From: Sporomusa malonica
GTDB lineage: Bacteria > Bacillota > Negativicutes > Sporomusales > Sporomusaceae
Assembly (NCBI RefSeq): GCF_041428715.1
Contig: NZ_CP155572.1
Direction: 5' to 3' (one strand)
Length of the DNA: 64,000 bases
Shown: in pieces, positions 60,697 to 64,000 of the stretch
Layout of the letters: each line of letters opens with the position of its first letter
Numbering within the stretch: position 1 is the first letter of the stretch
Translations under genes and position numbers: made by a program
Notes under the pieces: model-generated
The model's input: only the letters and a program-made list of their open reading frames with translations
Databases searched by the model: none
What the model was told of the DNA's origin: nothing

Positions 60697-61350
60697 TTAT
60701 TTCCTGCGTTTCTTCAATTCCTCAAACAGCTCACTTGGTGCAATATCATGGTTTGCCAACAGCACCAGACAGTGATACCATAGATCAGCCATCTCATACA
60801 GTATCTCGGCTTTATCATTATTCTTGGAGGCAATAATCGTCTCTGCCGCTTCTTCTCCGACTTTTTTCAGGATTTTATCCTGGCCCTTTTCAAAAAGATA
60901 GTTAGTATAGGAGCCTTCTTTTGGGTTATGCTTACGATCATTGATGACATGATAGAGCTCATGTAAAACACCTGATAGCGGCTCTTTGTACACTTTATCC
61001 GGGTCAACCAGTTTTTCTGCCTGTTCAGCATCGGCATCCAGCCGACGGCTAAAGCAGGAGAAGGTTCCTTCATGGCAGGCTGCACCTGTTTGGTTTACCT
61101 TAACCAGAATGGTGTCTGCATCACAATCATAATACATCTCTTTAACTGTCTGCACATGGCCTGATGTCTCACCCTTTTGCCAGAGGGAACGACGGCTGCG
61201 GCTGTAAAACCAGGTTACGCCTGTTTCTTGTGTCTTAGTGAGTGCTTCTGCGTTCATATAGGCCAGCATGAGCACAGTCCCAGATGTTTCATCCTGGATA
61301 ATAGCTGGCACTAAGCCATGTTCATCATACTTTATATTAGCACCATTCAT
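60697..61350 (-). CDS. hisIE: bifunctional phosphoribosyl-AMP cyclohydrolase / phosphoribosyl-ATP pyrophosphatase
   Basis: A 217-residue fusion for histidine steps 2 and 3. The HisI half (1-115) has WFYSRSRRSLWQKGETSGH, the DCDAD metal site and ACHEGTFSCFSR; the HisE half (120-217) has the EEAAETIIASKN and ADLWYHCLVLL helices of the MazG-like pyrophosphatase. It overlaps hisF by four bases and is the last gene of the operon. Ordinary housekeeping gene. Confidence 0.96.
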   Translation of the reverse strand: MNGANIKYDEHGLVPAIIQDETSGTVLMLAYMNAEALTKTQETGVTWFYSRSRRSLWQKGETSGHVQTVKEMYYDCDADTILVKVNQTGAACHEGTFSCFSRRLDADAEQAEKLVDPDKVYKEPLSGVLHELYHVINDRKHNPKEGSYTNYLFEKGQDKILKKVGEEAAETIIASKNNDKAEILYEMADLWYHCLVLLANHDIAPSELFEELKKRRK

Positions 61351-62105
61351 AGTCTCACCTCTACCCCACGGGATTTAAGATATTCTTTAACCTGACCGAC
61401 GGTAAACTGACCATAGTGGAACACCGAAGCGGCCAGTACAGCGTCTGCCTTGCCTGCTGTTAACACCTCGTAGAAGTGTTCCATCTCGCCGGCCCCACCG
61501 GAGGCAATAACCGGAACATTAACAGCCTCAGATACCGCCCTTGTCAGCGGAATGTCGTAGCCGTCTTTAGTGCCGTCTTTATCCATACTGGTCAGGAGAA
61601 TTTCGCCTGCTCCCAATTCAGTGGCGCGTTTGACCCATTCTAATACGTCAATGCCTGTTGGCGTACGGCCACCGTTAATGTATACTTCCCATTTACCGGG
61701 TTCTGTCTGCCGGGCATCCACTGCCAGCACAATGCATTGGCGGCCAAACCGTTTGGCACCTTCAGCTATGAGATCAGGATTCTTTACAGCTGCCGTATTT
61801 AACGACACTTTGTCGGCTCCAGCTTTGAGCATTGTCCTGATATCATCGACAGTACGAATACCGCCGCCTACCGTGAATGGAATAAACACTTCGGCTGCGA
61901 CTCGTTCAACTACGTCTACCATCGTGTTGCGCTCATCAGACGACGCAGTGATGTCTAAGAAAACCAGCTCATCAGCAAGCTTGACATCATACACCTTGGC
62001 CAGTTCGACGGGGTCACCGGCATCACGCAGCCCGACAAAATTCGTACCTTTTACCACCCGCCCGTCTTTGACATCCAAGCAGGGAATAATCCGTTTAGTA
62101 TACAT
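61347..62105 (-). CDS. hisF: imidazole glycerol phosphate synthase, cyclase subunit
   Basis: A 252-residue TIM barrel that, with HisH, makes imidazole glycerol phosphate and AICAR. IIPCLDVKDGRVVKGTNF at the N-terminus contains catalytic Asp11, and the second Asp is in LLTSMDKDGTKDGYD near residue 130. Phosphate loops VGGGIRT and ASGGAGE are present. It overlaps hisA by one base and hisIE by four. Confidence 0.97.
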   Translation of the reverse strand: MYTKRIIPCLDVKDGRVVKGTNFVGLRDAGDPVELAKVYDVKLADELVFLDITASSDERNTMVDVVERVAAEVFIPFTVGGGIRTVDDIRTMLKAGADKVSLNTAAVKNPDLIAEGAKRFGRQCIVLAVDARQTEPGKWEVYINGGRTPTGIDVLEWVKRATELGAGEILLTSMDKDGTKDGYDIPLTRAVSEAVNVPVIASGGAGEMEHFYEVLTAGKADAVLAASVFHYGQFTVGQVKEYLKSRGVEVRL

Positions 62106-62842
62106 TAGACCGCTCCCTCCTTAGCCAGACGAATGGTTTCTGCCAAGTCGATCGCGCCGGTATAAATGGCTTTGCCGACGATAACGCCCTCAATACCGTT
62201 GTCGATATTAGCGGCTTTGAGCGCCGTAATATCATCAAGGTTTTTAACACCGCCTGAGGCAATGACCGGGATACCTGCCGCCTTAGCCAGCGAGGCTGTT
62301 GCCGTAACATTGACGCCTTGTAGCGTACCATCCCGCGAAATATCGGTATAAATAATACGGGCGACACCGGCTTCAGCCATTTTCTTAGCCAATTCTTCGG
62401 CACCTACACCGCCTGAAACCTCCCAACCGTCAACAGCTGCCTGGCCATCCCTGGCATCAATTCCTACAACAATCCGGTTGCCGAATTGTCGACAGGCTTC
62501 CCGCACCAGTTCTGGGTTACGGACCGCGATAGATCCCAGGATTACCCGGCTGACACCGGCTTCCAGCACCTCTCCAATATTGTCAAGCGTGCGGATACCG
62601 CCGCCTAATTGCACTGGTATAGCTGCTGCTTTAACAATAGCGCTAACTATCTCAAGATTTACCGGCTTACCGGCTAACGCCCCATCTAAGTCAACGACAT
62701 GCAGGTATTCAGCTCCGGCGGCTGCCCACTTGAGCGCCATCTCAGCCGGATTATCGGCAAATACTGTCTCTTTATCAAAACGGCCTTCGGTCAAACGGAC
62801 ACAGCATCCGCCGCGAATGTCTATTGCCGGATATATAATCAT
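62105..62842 (-). CDS. hisA: ProFAR isomerase
   Basis: A 245-residue TIM barrel, homologous to HisF, that isomerises ProFAR to PRFAR. Catalytic Asp8 lies in YPAIDIRGGCCVRL and the second Asp in YTDISRDGTLQGVN near residue 130. Phosphate loops LGGGIRT and ASGGVKN are seen. The order hisB-H-A-F-IE is the usual one in Firmicutes. Confidence 0.96.
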   Translation of the reverse strand: MIIYPAIDIRGGCCVRLTEGRFDKETVFADNPAEMALKWAAAGAEYLHVVDLDGALAGKPVNLEIVSAIVKAAAIPVQLGGGIRTLDNIGEVLEAGVSRVILGSIAVRNPELVREACRQFGNRIVVGIDARDGQAAVDGWEVSGGVGAEELAKKMAEAGVARIIYTDISRDGTLQGVNVTATASLAKAAGIPVIASGGVKNLDDITALKAANIDNGIEGVIVGKAIYTGAIDLAETIRLAKEGAV

Positions 62843-62846
62843 AATC

Positions 62847-63479
62847 TCAACTCCTCAGGAAATTAGCCAAAATCGCCAGACCGGTGGCACTTGATTTCTC
62901 CGGATGGAACTGCACGGCCTGCACATTGCCACAGCCTACAGCTGCAGTAACAGCGCCACCGTACTCAGTAACAGCTGTGACAATTTGGCCATTCTCAGGC
63001 ACAGCATGATAGCTGTGGACAAAATATACATAAGCTGCGGCCGGCAGTCCGGCAAACAGCGGACTTACAGTCTTGAATTCAAGACTGTTCCAGCCCATAT
63101 GAGGAATTTTTAGTTCTGGTGCAATAATTTTGCGTACCATTCCAGGTAAAATTCTGAGTCCCGGTACGCCAGGATCTTCTTCGCTGCCATCAAATAAGAG
63201 CTGGAGACCAAGGCAAATTCCAAGAAAAGGTGTGCCCCGCCCAGCTACTCCTTTTATAACATCAATAAGGCCATAACTATTTAAGTTAGCCATGCAGTCC
63301 CCGAACGCCCCTACCCCAGGCAGTACTACCTTGGCAGCACTGCCGATCACGGCAGGATCACTGGTAACAACAACATCATACTTGCCGCCGTTCTCGGCGT
63401 TTAATTTTGCTAAGGCCTTGGACACACTGTGGAGATTGCCCATACCATAATCAATAATTGCCAGGGTTTCAAGCGCCAT
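62847..63479 (-). CDS. hisH: imidazole glycerol phosphate synthase, glutamine amidotransferase subunit
   Basis: A 210-residue class I amidotransferase that supplies ammonia to HisF. The nucleophile Cys is in LGICLGLQLLF near residue 87, and the His/Glu pair in VQFHPEKSS near residue 192; the oxyanion-loop strand VVLPGVGAFGDCM is near residue 50. Five bases separate it from hisA. Confidence 0.96.
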   Translation of the reverse strand: MALETLAIIDYGMGNLHSVSKALAKLNAENGGKYDVVVTSDPAVIGSAAKVVLPGVGAFGDCMANLNSYGLIDVIKGVAGRGTPFLGICLGLQLLFDGSEEDPGVPGLRILPGMVRKIIAPELKIPHMGWNSLEFKTVSPLFAGLPAAAYVYFVHSYHAVPENGQIVTAVTEYGGAVTAAVGCGNVQAVQFHPEKSSATGLAILANFLRS

Positions 63480-63491
63480 GCTTTAGCCTCC

Positions 63492-64000
63492 TTATATCAT
63501 TCCTTTAGTAGACATGACACCTTGTATCCGTTCATCTCTGCGTGTAGCTTCATCAAGCGCCCGGCCTAACGCCTTAAAGATGGCCTCAATGATATGATGG
63601 GTGTTCTTGCCTGACAACAGACGTACATGCAGGGTAAGTCCGGCATGTACACTGAGTGCCCGCAAAAATTCCTCGGTAAGCTCACTGTCAAATTGCCCTA
63701 CTTGTTCACTTGGCAGGACAGCATCAAATACCAGAAAGGGGCGTCCGCTGATATCAAGCGATACCATAGCCAGTGCCTCATCCATTGGCACAAACGCCGT
63801 ACCGTAACGCTTGATCCCGGCCTTATCGCCCAGGGCTTTGGCCAAGGCCTGCCCCAGGACAATCCCAGTGTCTTCCACTGTATGATGTCCATCAACATAT
63901 AAGTCGCCTTTGGCCTCAACTGTCAGGTTAAATAAGCCGTGTTTGCCAAGTAGAATGAGCATGTGGTCAAAAAATCCGATGCCTGTAGCAACCTGGATTT
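63492..64000 (-). CDS. hisB: imidazoleglycerol-phosphate dehydratase, 5' end cut by window edge
   Basis: The last 168 residues of HisB; the frame continues upstream past the ATG at 63962 (VATGIGFFDHM..), so the gene starts beyond the window. Metal-binding His clusters are seen in GFFDHM, VDGHHTVED and the C-terminal KNTHHIIEAIFKALGRALDEA. First visible gene of the his operon. Confidence 0.95.
   Translation of the reverse strand, partial: IQVATGIGFFDHMLILLGKHGLFNLTVEAKGDLYVDGHHTVEDTGIVLGQALAKALGDKAGIKRYGTAFVPMDEALAMVSLDISGRPFLVFDAVLPSEQVGQFDSELTEEFLRALSVHAGLTLHVRLLSGKNTHHIIEAIFKALGRALDEATRRDERIQGVMSTKGMI

Noticed and set aside
1..64000. CRISPR arrays, insertion sequences, prophage genes, rRNA or tRNA genes
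   Set aside because: I found no regularly spaced long repeats, no transposase or integrase frames and no rRNA/tRNA sequence in the window.

Overview
The window reads as a chromosomal segment of an acetogenic member of the Negativicutes, most likely Sporomusa or a close relative. The pointers are two S-layer-homology (SLH) outer-membrane porins plus an SLH-less porin, formyltetrahydrofolate synthetase, corrinoid proteins with several uroporphyrinogen-decarboxylase-fold (UroD) methyltransferases, a methyltetrahydrofolate:corrinoid methyltransferase, and a Firmicutes-like his operon. The genus is an inference; no rRNA gene is present.

Layout. 1-7.3 kb: C1 core, with a CobW-like GTPase (cut by the window edge), a small protein, corrinoid protein 1, the methyl-THF methyltransferase, a soluble chemoreceptor, two UroD methyltransferases and an SLH porin. 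7.5-9.6 kb: LysR regulator, HxlR regulator, flavin-type small protein. 9.7-15.2 kb: ndk, a small protein, fhs, a zinc-ribbon-like peptide and a two-component system. 15.4-18.2 kb: DUF1638 protein, an orphan ATP-synthase epsilon subunit and a porin. 18.7-23.7 kb: LysR/UroD pair, NCS2 permease, a methyltransferase remnant, a second chemoreceptor. 23.9-37.7 kb: a ring-cleavage island that fits anaerobic pyrogallol/phloroglucinol breakdown. It holds a molybdenum transhydroxylase (two subunits), an NCS2 permease, phloroglucinol-reductase-like SDR, cyclohydrolase-like cyclase, 3-hydroxyacid dehydrogenase, beta-keto-acid cleavage enzyme, CoA transferase, thiolase and a sigma-54 activator. 37.9-42 kb: LysR, UroD, LysR, DUF2284. 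42.3-46.5 kb: two MFS carriers around an SLH porin. 46.8-55.8 kb: FixABCX, two acyl-CoA dehydrogenases, a CoA transferase and a second sigma-54 activator, probably reducing an acrylate-type side chain. 55.9-60.5 kb: UroD, chemoreceptor, DUF1638, corrinoid protein 2 and a GntR repressor. 60.7-64 kb: hisB(partial)-H-A-F-IE.

How it may work together (inference): methoxylated plant aromatics enter through the porins and carriers; UroD enzymes pass O-methyl groups to the corrinoid proteins and then to tetrahydrofolate; acrylate side chains are reduced through FixABCX; trihydroxybenzenes are converted to phloroglucinol and cleaved to acetyl-CoA.

Regulation stands out. Seven near-identical operator/promoter units (a TTGACA -35 box, a -10 box 17-18 bp away, and a TATATACATCTATATA-like operator at the predicted start site) sit before seven transcription units, including the GntR gene itself. 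Three excellent sigma-54 (-24/-12) promoters precede the two ring/side-chain cassettes next to their own activator genes. UroD genes tend to be paired with LysR genes.
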